Shown here one piece after another: positions 53,701 to 63,852 of a DNA stretch of 64,000 nucleotides; the stretch's first letter is position 1; each line of letters begins with the position of its first letter. The position numbers were made by a program, and so were the translations under genes. The stretch is from Candidatus Polarisedimenticolia bacterium. GTDB lineage: Bacteria > Acidobacteriota > Polarisedimenticolia > Gp22-AA2. The stretch is taken from assembly GCA_036001465.1 (NCBI GenBank), contig DASYUH010000078.1, positions 1 through 64,000 on the forward strand, in the 5' to 3' direction. A model generated the notes under the pieces. It was given only the letters and a program-made list of their open reading frames with translations, had not been told where the DNA came from and searched no databases.

Positions 53701-55433
53701 CCCCCCGCCTCCGGCCCGGCCGGCTTGTGCCCCCGGGCGCGCATCTCCGCGGCGTGCCGCAGCGCCGCCGGAGTCACCTTCTCGCCGGCCAGCATGCGCG
53801 CCAGCTCCTCGACCCTGCCCTGATCGTCGAGCACGTCCACCTCGACCTCCGTGCGGCCCCGCGCCTGGCGCTTGCCGACCTTCACGTGCCGGTCGGCGTA
53901 CGAGGCAATCTGCGGCAGGTGCGTGACGCAGATCACTTGGTGCTGTCGCGACAGGGACTTGAGCCTCCGCCCGACCGCCTCCGCCACCGCCCCGCCGATC
54001 CCCGCGTCGACCTCGTCGAAGACCAGGGACCGCGGCTCGGCCTCGCGACGCAGGACCACTTCGAGGGCCAGCATGACACGCGACAGTTCGCCGCCCGAGG
54101 CGACCTCCGACAGCGGCCCCGGTGGCTCGCCGGGGTTCGCCGACAGGCGGAATTCGACCACGTCGTATCCCGTCGCGTCAACGGCGACCTGCTCGTCGCC
54201 CTCCGGCCGGCGGGAACCTGGCGCGAGGCGGCGCCCGATCTCGATCGCAAAACGCGACCTGGCCATGGCCAGTCCCGCGAGCTCTTTCTCGACCTCGCGC
54301 TCGAGGACGCGCGCCGCGGCGCTGCGGGCCCGTGACAGGGACGCCGCGTGGCGCAGGGCCTCGGCGCGCAGGTCCTGCACGATCCTCTCGAGCTGTTCCG
54401 GAGTCTCCCCGCCGCCCGTCAGCTCGCCGAGCTCCGCCTTCGCCTCCCCGGCCAGACGCAGTAAATCGTCCTCGTCGCCTCCCGGCGCATGGCGGCGCAG
54501 CAGCGTCTCCAGCGCCTGGATGCGGTCGTCGATCGCCTGCAGTCGGTGCGGCTCGAACTGCAGGCGCGCGGGATAGTCGCGCAGCATGATCGCGATGTCC
54601 TGCAGGTCGGCCCGCGCCGACTCGGCCCGCGTCAGGTGATCCTGCAGGGCCGGGTCGAACCGCGCCAGGTCGCGGAGGTCCCGGATCGCCTCCGCCAGCC
54701 GCGACAGCGCCGCCCCCTCCCCCTCGTAGAGGGCGTCGTACGACTGGCGCGCGTGGCGCAGGATCGCCTCGGCGTTGCGCAGGAGGTCGCGCTCGGCGCG
54801 CAGCCGGGAGCGCTCGCCCGGCTGGACGGCGGCCCGATCGATCTCCTCGGCCAGGGATCGGAGCAGGTCGACGCGGGCGGCCCGGCGGTCCGCTCCCTCG
54901 CGGAGCGCTGCCAGCCGCTCGGTGGCCGCTTCCAGGCGGCGCGACACCGCCGCCATGTCGTCCAGGTCCCGGTCCAGCCCGGCGTGACGATCGAGGAGAT
55001 CGCGGTGATTCGCCGGCGTCAGGAGTGATTGCTGCTGGTGCTGGCCGTGCAGATCGACCAGGATCGAGCCCAGGGCCCTGAGATCCGCGACCGACGCCAG
55101 GCTCCCGCCCAGGAAGGCCCGTCCCTTCCCCTGCGCCAGGACCTCCCGCCGCACCACGACCGTGCCGTCGTCCACCCGGTAGCCGCGCTCCTCGAGACAC
55201 TGGCGCGCGGCGCGGTTGGAGGAGACGTCGAACTCCGCCTCGACGGAGGCGCGCTCGGCGCCGGACCGGATCATCTCGGCCCCCGATCGGCCTCCCAGGA
55301 CCAGCGACAGGGCGTCCACCAGAATCGATTTTCCGGCGCCGGTCTCCCCCGTGAGAAGGTTGAGTCCCGGCCCGAGGTCGAGGGTCAGCTCGCGAACGAT
55401 CGCGAGGTGGGTGATGTGCAGGCAACGGAGCAT
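53697..55433 (-). CDS. recN: DNA repair protein RecN
   Basis: SMC-like ATPase involved in double-strand break repair. Walker A is LLTGETGAGKSILVDAL (about 27-43), a long coiled-coil middle follows, and the C-terminal signature and Walker B are in VASGGELSRVMLALE and LVFDEVDAGIGG. 578 residues. It starts the minus-strand run down to prfB and shares a promoter region with tolQ. Confidence 0.96.
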   Translation of the reverse strand: MLRCLHITHLAIVRELTLDLGPGLNLLTGETGAGKSILVDALSLVLGGRSGAEMIRSGAERASVEAEFDVSSNRAARQCLEERGYRVDDGTVVVRREVLAQGKGRAFLGGSLASVADLRALGSILVDLHGQHQQQSLLTPANHRDLLDRHAGLDRDLDDMAAVSRRLEAATERLAALREGADRRAARVDLLRSLAEEIDRAAVQPGERSRLRAERDLLRNAEAILRHARQSYDALYEGEGAALSRLAEAIRDLRDLARFDPALQDHLTRAESARADLQDIAIMLRDYPARLQFEPHRLQAIDDRIQALETLLRRHAPGGDEDDLLRLAGEAKAELGELTGGGETPEQLERIVQDLRAEALRHAASLSRARSAAARVLEREVEKELAGLAMARSRFAIEIGRRLAPGSRRPEGDEQVAVDATGYDVVEFRLSANPGEPPGPLSEVASGGELSRVMLALEVVLRREAEPRSLVFDEVDAGIGGAVAEAVGRRLKSLSRQHQVICVTHLPQIASYADRHVKVGKRQARGRTEVEVDVLDDQGRVEELARMLAGEKVTPAALRHAAEMRARGHKPAGPEAGG

Positions 55434-55484
55434 CGAACTCGTCTTGTGGTGGGTGCCAGAGCGCGCGGGTTCGATCGGACACGC

Positions 55485-55513
55485 ATGCTATCAGAGGGAT
55501 CCAGGGTTGTCAA
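55485..55513 (-). promoter_or_regulatory. Sigma-70 promoter of recN
   Basis: On the minus strand TTGACA (55508-55513), 17 bp, TAGCAT (55485-55490). The same -35/-10 words with the same spacing occur at the aldehyde dehydrogenase promoter. No LexA box was recognised nearby. Confidence 0.75.
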
Positions 55514-55535
55514 GGAAGGGTCCGTGTGCTAACTT
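55507..55535 (+). promoter_or_regulatory. Promoter of the tol operon
   Basis: On the plus strand TTGTCA (55507-55512), 17 bp, TAACTT (55530-55535) with TGC before the -10. Its -35 overlaps the divergent recN -35 by five bases, so the two promoters may compete. Confidence 0.55.
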
Positions 55536-55586
55536 ACGACGCTCGAACCTGTTGCGCGATCGCGCAGCCCTATCAGGAGATCCCGG

Positions 55587-56372
55587 ATGCTGATTTTGAC
55601 CACCCCCGTCCTGGCGGCCGCGTCCGCGGGATACGGGGGGGATGTCCTGCGCCTGATTGCCGATTCGGGTGCCCTCGTCAAGTTCGTCCTGCTCATCCTC
55701 CTCGGTTTCTCCGTCCTGTCATGGGCGGTCATCTTCGAGCGCTACCGTGGCCTCAAGCGCGCCGAGGAGCACTCGGCCCGGTTCCTGCAAGCCCTGGATG
55801 AAGGTCGCCGCCTGGCCGATCTCAAGGACCACAGCACGCGCTTCGCTCGCAGTCCGCTGGTGCCGATCTTCCTCGCCGGCTTCAGGGAGCTGACCTCCGG
55901 CATCGCCGAAAATGTCAGCCGGTTCCGCGGCAGCGCCGGCATGCCGGACGAGGCCCGCGACAGGATCCTGGAGCGCGTCCGGAGGCGCCTCGAGGAAGCC
56001 GCCGCGGCCGAGGCGGATCATCTCGACAGTCATCTCGGCATCCTGGCGACCACCGGCACGGTGACGCCGTTCGTCGGCCTGTTCGGCACCGTGTGGGGAA
56101 TCATGAACGCCTTCCAGGGGATCGGCATCACCGGATCAGCCAGCCTGGCGGCGGTCGCGCCCGGAATCTCCGAGGCGCTGGTGACGACCGCGGCGGGGCT
56201 GTTCGCGGCCATCCCGGCGGTGATCGGCTACAACGTCCTCCTCGCCCGGGCGCGCCGCCTGGGCGGTCGCATCGATCGATTCGTCCTCCACTTCGCCTCG
56301 ATCGCCGAAACGCAGATCGAAGCCGGGAGAACCGCCGCGGCCACCGCCGAGGCGGCCAAGGTCCGACTCTGA
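55587..56372 (+). CDS. tolQ: Tol-Pal motor protein TolQ
   Basis: Proton-channel subunit in the inner membrane, homologous to ExbB/MotA. Three hydrophobic segments: near 30-48 (FVLLILLGFSVLSWAVIF), 150-175 (GTVTPFVGLFGTVWGIMNAF) and 190-215. 261 residues. First gene of tolQ-tolR-tolA-tolB-pal-cpoB. Confidence 0.94.
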   Translation: MLILTTPVLAAASAGYGGDVLRLIADSGALVKFVLLILLGFSVLSWAVIFERYRGLKRAEEHSARFLQALDEGRRLADLKDHSTRFARSPLVPIFLAGFRELTSGIAENVSRFRGSAGMPDEARDRILERVRRRLEEAAAAEADHLDSHLGILATTGTVTPFVGLFGTVWGIMNAFQGIGITGSASLAAVAPGISEALVTTAAGLFAAIPAVIGYNVLLARARRLGGRIDRFVLHFASIAETQIEAGRTAAATAEAAKVRL

Positions 56373-56391
56373 TCGGAGCCGGAGCCATTCC

Positions 56392-56838
56392 ATGGGCATG
56401 AACCTGCCGGCGCGGGGCCGCGGGCGCTTCGGGCCGGCGCTGTCGGACATCAACGTGACGCCCCTGGTGGACGTCATCCTGGTGCTCCTGATCATCTTCA
56501 TGGTCACGGCGCCGATGATGACGCGCGGCATCGACGTGAAGCTCCCGAAGACCGAGTCGGGCGCCGACGCGACCGAGCAGCGCCTGATCGTGAGCGTCGA
56601 CCGCGAGAACACCGTGTATCTCAACGACCGGCCGGTGAACCTGAACCTGCTCGACGATCGCCTGAAGACCGAGATGAAGCGGACCGGCGTCGATTTCGTC
56701 TTCCTGCGCGCCGATCAGGACGTCCCGTACGGCAGGGTGATGCTGGTGATGGACCAGATCAAGAAATCGGGGGCCGATCGGGTCGGCATGGTGACCCAGC
56801 CGGCCCGGCCGCCCCAGAAGAAGGGGGCGGCGAAATGA
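56392..56838 (+). CDS. tolR: Tol-Pal motor protein TolR
   Basis: Single membrane segment with the conserved Asp (INVTPLVDVILVLLIIFMV) that binds protons, then a periplasmic peptidoglycan-binding-type domain. 148 residues. Its stop overlaps the tolA start (ATGA). Confidence 0.95.
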   Translation: MGMNLPARGRGRFGPALSDINVTPLVDVILVLLIIFMVTAPMMTRGIDVKLPKTESGADATEQRLIVSVDRENTVYLNDRPVNLNLLDDRLKTEMKRTGVDFVFLRADQDVPYGRVMLVMDQIKKSGADRVGMVTQPARPPQKKGAAK

Positions 56839-57650
56839 GGCCCCGGCTGGACGCCGCCGACGTCGGTCCCCCTTCGCTGCCCTGGAGAACGACCCTGACG
56901 CTGTCCATGGCGCTGCACCTCCTTGGCTTCGGCTTGGCCGTGGGGCTCCCGCGACTCCTGCCGCGGCCGGCGCTCAAGCCGGTCTATGTCGTCGACCTGG
57001 TCGCGCTGCCGGGCGGGCCGGCAACCGACTCCCCTCCGCCGCCGGCCGCGGCGCCCCCGAAGGCCGCGGCCCCGTCCGCGCCCAAGAAGGACGAGAAGGC
57101 GATCACCCTCCCGGAGCCGCGCAAGCCCAAGCCGGAGCCGAAGAAGACTCCGGAGCCGAAGAAAACCCCGGCGCCGAAGAAGACGCCCCAGCCGAAACCG
57201 GCCGATTCGTCCGCCGCAGCGGAGACCGGCACCGCCTCGTCGCCGGCGCAGGCGCCCGCGACGGACAAGCCCGCGGCGACCGCCCGGGAAACCGGTGTCC
57301 CCGGCGGCACCGGGGCCGTGGCGGGCGGCTTCGGCGGCACCGGCGCGGCCGTCGACGACGCGAGGACGTTTTACTATTCACTCGTGAGCCGAAACATCGA
57401 GAACGCCTGGAAGAAGCCGATCTACCCGCCGACCGAGAGCGGCCGGCGGGTGTTCACCACGCAGATCCGCCTGACGCTGACCAGTAGCGGGCGGGTATCG
57501 GACGTGAAAGTCCTGACCCCGAGCGGCTACGAGGCGATGGACCGATCGGTCCTCGCGGCGGTCAACGAAGCGATGATTCCGCCATTCCCGTCGTCGCTCC
57601 CTGTCCCGTCGCTGCAGATCCAGCTCGAGATGGTCCTGACTCCCGACTAG
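56835..57650 (+). CDS. tolA: TolA/TonB-like energy-transducing protein
   Basis: One membrane segment (residues about 20-40), a Pro/Lys/Ala-rich periplasmic linker (KKTPEPKKTPAPKKTPQPKP), a Gly-rich hinge, and a C-terminal TonB/TolA-type domain (SRNIENAWKKPIYPP, then SSGRVSDVKVLTPSG). 271 residues. It carries force from TolQR to TolB/Pal. TonB is an alternative name by sequence, but the operon context fits TolA. Confidence 0.88.
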   Translation: MRPRLDAADVGPPSLPWRTTLTLSMALHLLGFGLAVGLPRLLPRPALKPVYVVDLVALPGGPATDSPPPPAAAPPKAAAPSAPKKDEKAITLPEPRKPKPEPKKTPEPKKTPAPKKTPQPKPADSSAAAETGTASSPAQAPATDKPAATARETGVPGGTGAVAGGFGGTGAAVDDARTFYYSLVSRNIENAWKKPIYPPTESGRRVFTTQIRLTLTSSGRVSDVKVLTPSGYEAMDRSVLAAVNEAMIPPFPSSLPVPSLQIQLEMVLTPD

Positions 57651-57669
57651 AATCGCATCCGGAGATCAC

Positions 57670-59004
57670 TTGAAAATCGCCAGACGATTCGCGTTCCCTC
57701 TCGTTTCCCTGGGCGTGGCGGCCGCCGTCACGTCGTTCGCGCGGCTGGAGGGCCAGACGCCCCCCCCCGACGCGCCGATCCCGTCGGTGCCGATCATCCG
57801 CATCGTCGGCGCCGCGCGCCCGAAGATCCCGATTGCCCTGCCGGCCTTCCAGTCCCCGACCGACGCGAGGGCGCAGGACGTGGCGAGGACGATCCGGGAC
57901 ACGGTTCGGGACGATCTCGATTTTTCCGGCTTCTTCTCCATCGTGCCGGAGGAGTACCACAAGCTGGTGCGCGCCGACACGGGCGGCCGGATCGGGTTCA
58001 AGGAGTGGCAGGGTGTCGGGGCCGACGCCCTGGTCATCGGGAGCCTGGGCCCCGATCCCGCAAGCGTCGTGGTCGAGTGGCGTCTCTACGACACCACGGA
58101 CCAGAAGGTGCTCCTGGGCAAGCGCTACCGCGGCGAGTCGGACCAGGCGAGGCTCATCGCCCACCGCCTGAGCAACGAGATCATCCAGCAGTACACGGAC
58201 CAGCCGGGGATCTCGCTCACGCGGATCGCCTTCGTCTCGCAGGTCGGCAAGTCGAAGGAGATCTACGTCATGGACTACGACGGGGCGCGGCCGAAGCGGA
58301 TCACCGCGAACGGCTCGATCAACCTGTCGCCGACCTGGTCCGCCGACGGCCGCCAGATTGCCTTCATGTCGTACCGCTCCGGAACGCCCGAGCTGATGAT
58401 CATCAACAACGAGGGGGAGCTGCAGAGGGCGTTCCCGCAGCAGGGGGAGCTCAACAGCGCCCCCGCCTGGTCCCCGGACGGCAGCACGCTCGCCTTCACC
58501 AGCAGCCGGGACGGCAACGCGGAGATCTACCTCCTGCGCCTCTCCAACCGTTCCCTGACCCGCCTGACTCGCAGCGAGGCGATCGACACGTCCCCGGCCT
58601 GGTCGCCGGACGGCCGGAAGATCGCCTTCACCTCCGACCGCGCCGGGAGCCCGCAGATCTACGTCATGGACGCGGACGGCGGAAACGCCAGGCGGCTGAC
58701 GACGGAGGTCTCCTACTGCGACGCCGCCTCCTGGTCGCCGCAGGGGGACAAAATTGTATTCACCGCCCGCGTGCCGGGCGGGTTCGACATCTTCCTGAAG
58801 GACCTGAAGACCGAGCAGATGGGCCGGCTGACGGAAAATGCCAACATCAACGAGTGGCCGCGCTGGTCGCCGGACGGCCGCCACCTGGTGTTCGCGTCGA
58901 ATCGGACCGGTAATTTCGACATTTACACCATGGACGTGGACGGATCGCGCGTGAAGCGGCTCACCCGCGGCGGGAACAGCTATTCTCCGTCCTGGTCCAG
59001 GTGA
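57670..59004 (+). CDS. tolB: Tol-Pal periplasmic protein TolB
   Basis: Signal peptide, then an N-terminal alpha/beta domain and a six-bladed beta propeller of WSPDG repeats (PTWSADGRQIAFMS, PAWSPDGSTLAFTS, PAWSPDGRKIAFTS and further copies). TTG 57670 has GGAG seven bases upstream. 444 residues. It binds Pal in the periplasm. Confidence 0.95.
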   Translation: MKIARRFAFPLVSLGVAAAVTSFARLEGQTPPPDAPIPSVPIIRIVGAARPKIPIALPAFQSPTDARAQDVARTIRDTVRDDLDFSGFFSIVPEEYHKLVRADTGGRIGFKEWQGVGADALVIGSLGPDPASVVVEWRLYDTTDQKVLLGKRYRGESDQARLIAHRLSNEIIQQYTDQPGISLTRIAFVSQVGKSKEIYVMDYDGARPKRITANGSINLSPTWSADGRQIAFMSYRSGTPELMIINNEGELQRAFPQQGELNSAPAWSPDGSTLAFTSSRDGNAEIYLLRLSNRSLTRLTRSEAIDTSPAWSPDGRKIAFTSDRAGSPQIYVMDADGGNARRLTTEVSYCDAASWSPQGDKIVFTARVPGGFDIFLKDLKTEQMGRLTENANINEWPRWSPDGRHLVFASNRTGNFDIYTMDVDGSRVKRLTRGGNSYSPSWSR

Positions 59005-59020
59005 GAGGGGTGCTGACGCA

Positions 59021-59029
59021 TGCTATAAT
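59021..59029 (+). promoter_or_regulatory. Extended -10 promoter before pal
   Basis: A perfect TATAAT (59024-59029) preceded by TGC, in the 147-bp gap before pal. No good -35. It may give pal, cpoB, rpsT, hsp20 and lon additional transcription independent of tolQ. Confidence 0.55.
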
Positions 59030-59151
59030 TCGTTCGATTTCGAGGGTGCGCATTGCGAGTGAGTGTCGCGCGTCACGACGGTCCCGCGCCGTGCCGTGCG
59101 GGCCGCCCGCAGGGTTCCGACCGGCTGTTCCGCCCCACAGGAGGTGACCCG

Positions 59152-59733
59152 ATGGCTCATGGTGTATCCCGCAATCTGGCGCTTGCGTTCATCGCCCTGT
59201 CACTGGCCCTGGCGATCGCGGCCTGCAAGAGCGCGCCCGTCGCCGAGGCTCCGGTCTCGACGCCGCCGGAATTCGGATCGGGAGACGCGCGGCAACCCGC
59301 CGAGAAGGTGGACGAGACGTCCGGCTTCAAGGAGCAGAACCCCTCGGACGAGTCGATGCGGGACTCGGGCTCGTCGGCCGACAAGCTCAACGCCCAGGGT
59401 GTCCTGAAGCGGGTGCAGTTCGACTTCGACAAGTACGATCTGCGTCCGGACGCCATCCGCACGCTGGGCGACGACGCCGCCACGATCAAGCAGCACTCCC
59501 AGTTCAAGGTTCGAATCGAGGGACACTGCGACGAGCGCGGCACGGTCGAATACAACCTGGCCCTGGGAGAGAAGCGCGCCCGGGCGGCGCGTGATTACCT
59601 GGTGTCCCTCGGGACGCCGGCAGGGCGCCTGCGCATCGTCTCGTTCGGCAAGGAAAAGCCTCTCGACCCCGGCCACAACGAAGAGGCCTGGGCCCTGAAC
59701 CGGCGCGCCGAACTCGTCTTCCTGTCCGAGTGA
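59152..59733 (+). CDS. pal: Peptidoglycan-associated lipoprotein Pal
   Basis: Outer-membrane lipoprotein with an OmpA-type peptidoglycan-binding domain. Lipobox LAIAAC gives acylated Cys near 25; the OmpA motif is RIEGHCDERGTVEYNLALGEKRA. ATG 59152 is preceded by AGGAGG. 193 residues. The frame is open further up (GTG or TTG starts), but the lipoprotein signal fixes this start. Confidence 0.96.
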   Translation: MAHGVSRNLALAFIALSLALAIAACKSAPVAEAPVSTPPEFGSGDARQPAEKVDETSGFKEQNPSDESMRDSGSSADKLNAQGVLKRVQFDFDKYDLRPDAIRTLGDDAATIKQHSQFKVRIEGHCDERGTVEYNLALGEKRARAARDYLVSLGTPAGRLRIVSFGKEKPLDPGHNEEAWALNRRAELVFLSE

Positions 59734-59761
59734 GGCGGGAGCTCGAAAGGACCGCGGTGTC

Positions 59762-60646
59762 GTGGTAAAACGCGAGCGGGGCGGCGGAGCACTCCTCGTC
59801 GTCATTCTGGCGGTCTCCCTCGGGTGGTCGGGAATGGGTTGCGCCACGACCACGGGGACGACCCAGCTCCAGGCCGATCTCGACACCCTGCAGCAGCAGG
59901 TCTGGAAGCTCCAGAAGGAGAATGCGGCCCGCGCGCAGCAGGTCGCGCAGGCCGCTCCGCCGGCGGCCTCCGCGCCGCCCGAGCAGCCGACGGCGGAGTT
60001 CCGGGCCCGTCTCGAGAGCCTGGCGCACGAGGTGCAGGTGCTGCAGACGCGGGCGGAGGAATCGGAACAGCGGATCAACTCGTTGACCAACGACCTGCGC
60101 GCCGCCCGCGCGGCGCTCGAGACGATGGGAAGGGCGCAGGCGGCCCTGCCGGTCCTGCCTGTCCCGGGCGCCGCGGCACCTCCGATGGGGACCGCCGCCC
60201 GGGCCGGAAACGGGCAGGAGCCGCCTCCGGGTCCCCCGCCGCCGATGGCGCCGGCATCGGGATCCGGGGCGGACCTGTTCCGCGCGGGCTACAGCGATTT
60301 CGGCCGCCAGAACTACGATCAGGCGCTCTCCGAGCTGGAGGAGTTCCTGCGGCTCCATCCGGACGACGATCTGGCGGACGATGCGCAGTACCTGATTGGC
60401 GAGGTGCAGTTCAGTCAGCAGAAATACCCGGAGGCGATCGGCGCGTACGATCGCCTTCTCAAAGAGCATGCGGACAGCGATCGGGCCGCATCCGCGCATC
60501 TCAAGAAGGGGCTCGCGCTCCTCGAAATGAACCGGACCGCCGACGCGGTCATTCAGTTCCAGCACGTGGTCAGCGCCTACCCGAAGTCGGAGGAAGCCCG
60601 GATCGCCCGCGAGCGACTCCGGGCGCTCGGGCTCCGGGAGCGCTGA
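59762..60646 (+). CDS. cpoB: Cell division coordinator CpoB/YbgF
   Basis: Lipoprotein signal (LGWSGMGC), a coiled coil (about 35-120, with LQADLDTLQQQVWKLQKEN), a Pro-rich linker and C-terminal TPRs (GYSDFGRQNYDQALSELEEF). GTG start at 59762. 294 residues. Couples outer-membrane constriction to wall synthesis in characterised species. Usually the last gene of the tol operon. Confidence 0.92.
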   Translation: MVKRERGGGALLVVILAVSLGWSGMGCATTTGTTQLQADLDTLQQQVWKLQKENAARAQQVAQAAPPAASAPPEQPTAEFRARLESLAHEVQVLQTRAEESEQRINSLTNDLRAARAALETMGRAQAALPVLPVPGAAAPPMGTAARAGNGQEPPPGPPPPMAPASGSGADLFRAGYSDFGRQNYDQALSELEEFLRLHPDDDLADDAQYLIGEVQFSQQKYPEAIGAYDRLLKEHADSDRAASAHLKKGLALLEMNRTADAVIQFQHVVSAYPKSEEARIARERLRALGLRER

Positions 60647-60667
60647 GCCACCCGGGAGGTCGGAGTC

Positions 60668-60937
60668 GTGGCACGCATCCAGTCCGCCGTCAAGAACATC
60701 CGCAAGAGCAGGAAGCGCAATGCCGTCAATACCGCGCGCCGCAGCCAGCTGCGCTCGCAGCTGCGGAAGCTCAGGGGTCTCCTCGCCCAGAAGGACGCCG
60801 GCGCGGCGCGGCGCGAGCTCACCAGGACCCTGTCGATCCTGGACCGCTCCGTCAGCAGGGGTATCCTGCACCGCAACACGGCGGCGCGGCACAAGTCGCG
60901 CCTGACGCGCCAGGTCAACGCTCTGGGCGTCCGCTGA
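60668..60937 (+). CDS. rpsT: 30S ribosomal protein S20
   Basis: Basic helical 89-residue protein (SAVKNIRKSRKRNAVNTARRS and GILHRNTAARHKSRL) in the 16S rRNA 5' domain. GTG start with GGGAGG upstream. 21 bp behind cpoB. Confidence 0.95.
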   Translation: MARIQSAVKNIRKSRKRNAVNTARRSQLRSQLRKLRGLLAQKDAGAARRELTRTLSILDRSVSRGILHRNTAARHKSRLTRQVNALGVR

Positions 60938-60953
60938 GCCGGGCGAAACCGGC

Positions 60954-61367
60954 ATGGTCCGCATCCGCAGGAGCCCGCCCGCACCGGTGCTCGAGCTGCA
61001 CCGACGGATGGAGCAGGTCATGGCGCACCTGCTGCGCGATGTCCGGCCCATGGACACGCCCGCCCCATGGGTGCCGCGGGTGGACATCTTCGAGACCGCC
61101 GACGGCTTCGTCGTGACCCTGGAGCTCCCGGGAGTGGAGCGGGAGGGGATCGACATCGTCGTCGAGGACCGGTGCCTGAGCATCTGCGGCACCAGGCCCG
61201 AACCCGCTCCCTCCGGGTGCGTGCGGTGGCACCAGATGGAGATCGCCCAGGGGCGCTTCGAGCGGGTGCTGATGCTGCCCTACGAGGTCGACCCCGACCG
61301 GATCACCGCGACTCACAAGGACGGTTTCCTCCGCATCGAGATTCCGCGCGGCACGTCCGGGAGGTAG
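60954..61367 (+). CDS. Small heat-shock protein (Hsp20/alpha-crystallin)
   Basis: 137 residues. The alpha-crystallin domain occupies about 40-130 (VPRVDIFETADGFVVTLELPGV, then GRFERVLMLPYEVDPDRI and a final RIEIPR). ATP-independent holdase. It precedes lon by four bases. No CIRCE site lies in front of it. Confidence 0.93.
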   Translation: MVRIRRSPPAPVLELHRRMEQVMAHLLRDVRPMDTPAPWVPRVDIFETADGFVVTLELPGVEREGIDIVVEDRCLSICGTRPEPAPSGCVRWHQMEIAQGRFERVLMLPYEVDPDRITATHKDGFLRIEIPRGTSGR

Positions 61368-61371
61368 ACCG

Positions 61372-63852
61372 GTGGACGAAGAAGACACGGACGACCCGAC
61401 CCCCCTCCTCGAAGCCACCGAGGCTCCCGGCGCTCCGCAGGGGGACCTGCCGCGCGTCCTGCCGGCCGTCCTGCCGATCCTGCCGCTGAAGAACACCGTC
61501 GTCTTCCCCCACTTACCGACTCCCCTGGTGGTCGGGCGGGCGTCCTCGTCGAAGCTGATCGACGACGTCATGCTGAAGGATCGCATGCTGGGCCTCGTCC
61601 TCCAGAAGGACCCCGGGGTCGAGGACCCGAAGGAGAAGGATCTGCACGCGATCGGGACGGCGGCCGTCATCCAGCGCATGCTGAAGTTCCCGGACGGCAC
61701 GATGCGGGTGCTCATCACCGGCTTCGAGCGGATCCGCCTGAGCCGCGTCGTCCGGACCGAGCCGTACCTGGTGGCCGAGCTGGACCGCCTGCCGGATCAG
61801 ACGGAACAATCGGTGGAGATGGAGGCCCTGGTCGCCAACCTCAGGAGCCAGATCACCAAGATGCTGTCGCTCATGCCGATCGCCTCGGAAGAGATCGGCG
61901 TGGCGCTCCTGAACGTGCAGGCCCCGGGACGGCTGGCCGACATGGCGGCGGCCCTTCTGATCCGCGACGCCAAGGACAAGCAGGACTACCTCGAGACGGC
62001 CTCGGTGCGCGAGCGGCTCGTCAAGCTCACGCGGCAGATCAGTCGCGAGATCGAGGTGCTGGAGCTGGGCACCAAGATCCAGAAGGAAGTCCAGGATGAG
62101 ATGGAGAAGGGCCAGCGCGAGTTCGTGCTGCGCCAGCAGCTCAAGGCGATCCAGAGGGAGCTCGGGGCCACCGACGAGATCGAGGCGGCGATCGCGAAGC
62201 TCAAGGAGGACATCGAAGCCGCGGGAATGCCGGTCCAGGCCCGGGAGGCCGCCGAGCGTGAGCTCAACCGCCTGCGCACCATGCCGCCCGCATCGGCCGA
62301 GTACGTCGTCACCCGGACCTATCTCGACTGGCTGATCTCGCTACCCTGGGCGAAGCACACCGCCGACAAGATCGAGCTCCAGGAGGCGCGCCGCATCCTG
62401 GACGAGGACCACTACGATCTGAAGCCCGTCAAGGACCGCATCCTCGAGTTCCTGGCGGTGCGCAAGCTCAAGACCGAGTCGCGCGGGCCGATCCTGTGCT
62501 TCGTCGGCCCGCCGGGCACCGGCAAGACCTCGCTCGGCCGGTCGATCGCCCGTTCCATGGGCCGCGCCTTCCATCGGCTGTCCCTGGGCGGCATCCGAGA
62601 CGAGGCGGAGGTCCGCGGCCACCGGCGCACCTACGTGGGCGCCCTGCCCGGCCAGATCATCCAGGGAATCAGGCGCTCGGGCCAGAACAACCCGGTGTTC
62701 ATGCTCGACGAGGTCGACAAGCTCGGATCGGACTTCCGGGGCGACCCGTCCTCGGCCCTTCTCGAGGTCCTCGACCCCGAACAGAACTCAAGCTTCGTCG
62801 ATCACTACCTCGACGTGCCGTTCGATCTGTCGCGAGTGATGTTCATCACCACGGCCAACATCCTGGACACCATCCCCGCCCCGCTGCGCGACCGCATGGA
62901 GGTCCTCGAGCTGCCGGGGTACACGGACGAGGAGAAACTCGAGATCGCCCGGCGCTACCTGATTCCCAGGCAGGCTCGCGAAAACGGCCTGTCGCCGGAG
63001 GACCTGAAGCTGGACGACGGGGCGCTGCCGGCGATCATCTCCGGCTACACGCGGGAAGCCGGACTGCGCAATCTCGAGAGGGAGATCGCGAAGATCGGCA
63101 GGAAGATCGCCCTCGGAAAGGCCGAGGGCCGGACCGATCCGGTGGCGGTGCGCGCCGAGGACCTGGTCTCGTACCTCGGGCCGCGGAGGTTCGACCAGGA
63201 GGTTGCGGAACGGCTGAACGTCCCCGGTGTCGCCATCGGGATGGTCTGGACCCCGTTCGGAGGGCACGTCCTGTTCATCGAGGCGACGCGCATGCCGGGC
63301 GGCCACAGGCTCATCCTGACCGGGCAGCTCGGCGACGTCATGCGCGAGTCGGCGGAGGCGGCGCTGTCCTACATCCGGAGCCGCGCCTCCGACCTGGGCA
63401 TCAACGCGGGGTTCTTCGAGAAGACGGACATCCACGTCCACGTGCCGGCGGGGGCGGTGCCGAAGGACGGTCCATCGGCCGGCGTGACCATCGCGACCGC
63501 CATCGCCTCGCTCCTGACGGGCCGCCTGTGCAAGCCCTCGACCGCCATGACCGGCGAGATCACGCTGCGGGGCAAGGTGCTGCCCATCGGCGGAGTCAAG
63601 CAGAAGGTCCTGGGCGCGCGCCGGGCCGGCATCACGACCATCATCCTGCCCGCGGAGAACCGGAAGGACCTGACCGACATCCCGAACAGTGTCCTGGCCA
63701 GCCTGGAGTTCTGCTACGTGAAGACGGTGGACGAGGTGCTCGAGGCGGCCCTGCAACCCCGGAAAGAGAGCGGGAAAGCGGCGGCGACTCCCGGCCGGCC
63801 CTCCTCCCGCCCGCGGAGCGTCAGGCGCCCCCGGCAGAGCCTCAACCCTTGA
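61372..63852 (+). CDS. lon: ATP-dependent protease Lon
   Basis: AAA+ protease for damaged and regulatory proteins. N domain, coiled coil, then Walker [14 protein letters not shown] (about 379-391) and VFMLDEVDK. The protease Ser is in PKDGPSAGV (S702) and the Lys in PIGGVKQK (K743). GTG start with GGGAGG upstream. 826 residues with a basic tail. The last 11 bp overlap the convergent rtcB. Confidence 0.97.
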   Translation: MDEEDTDDPTPLLEATEAPGAPQGDLPRVLPAVLPILPLKNTVVFPHLPTPLVVGRASSSKLIDDVMLKDRMLGLVLQKDPGVEDPKEKDLHAIGTAAVIQRMLKFPDGTMRVLITGFERIRLSRVVRTEPYLVAELDRLPDQTEQSVEMEALVANLRSQITKMLSLMPIASEEIGVALLNVQAPGRLADMAAALLIRDAKDKQDYLETASVRERLVKLTRQISREIEVLELGTKIQKEVQDEMEKGQREFVLRQQLKAIQRELGATDEIEAAIAKLKEDIEAAGMPVQAREAAERELNRLRTMPPASAEYVVTRTYLDWLISLPWAKHTADKIELQEARRILDEDHYDLKPVKDRILEFLAVRKLKTESRGPILCFVGPPGTGKTSLGRSIARSMGRAFHRLSLGGIRDEAEVRGHRRTYVGALPGQIIQGIRRSGQNNPVFMLDEVDKLGSDFRGDPSSALLEVLDPEQNSSFVDHYLDVPFDLSRVMFITTANILDTIPAPLRDRMEVLELPGYTDEEKLEIARRYLIPRQARENGLSPEDLKLDDGALPAIISGYTREAGLRNLEREIAKIGRKIALGKAEGRTDPVAVRAEDLVSYLGPRRFDQEVAERLNVPGVAIGMVWTPFGGHVLFIEATRMPGGHRLILTGQLGDVMRESAEAALSYIRSRASDLGINAGFFEKTDIHVHVPAGAVPKDGPSAGVTIATAIASLLTGRLCKPSTAMTGEITLRGKVLPIGGVKQKVLGARRAGITTIILPAENRKDLTDIPNSVLASLEFCYVKTVDEVLEAALQPRKESGKAAATPGRPSSRPRSVRRPRQSLNP

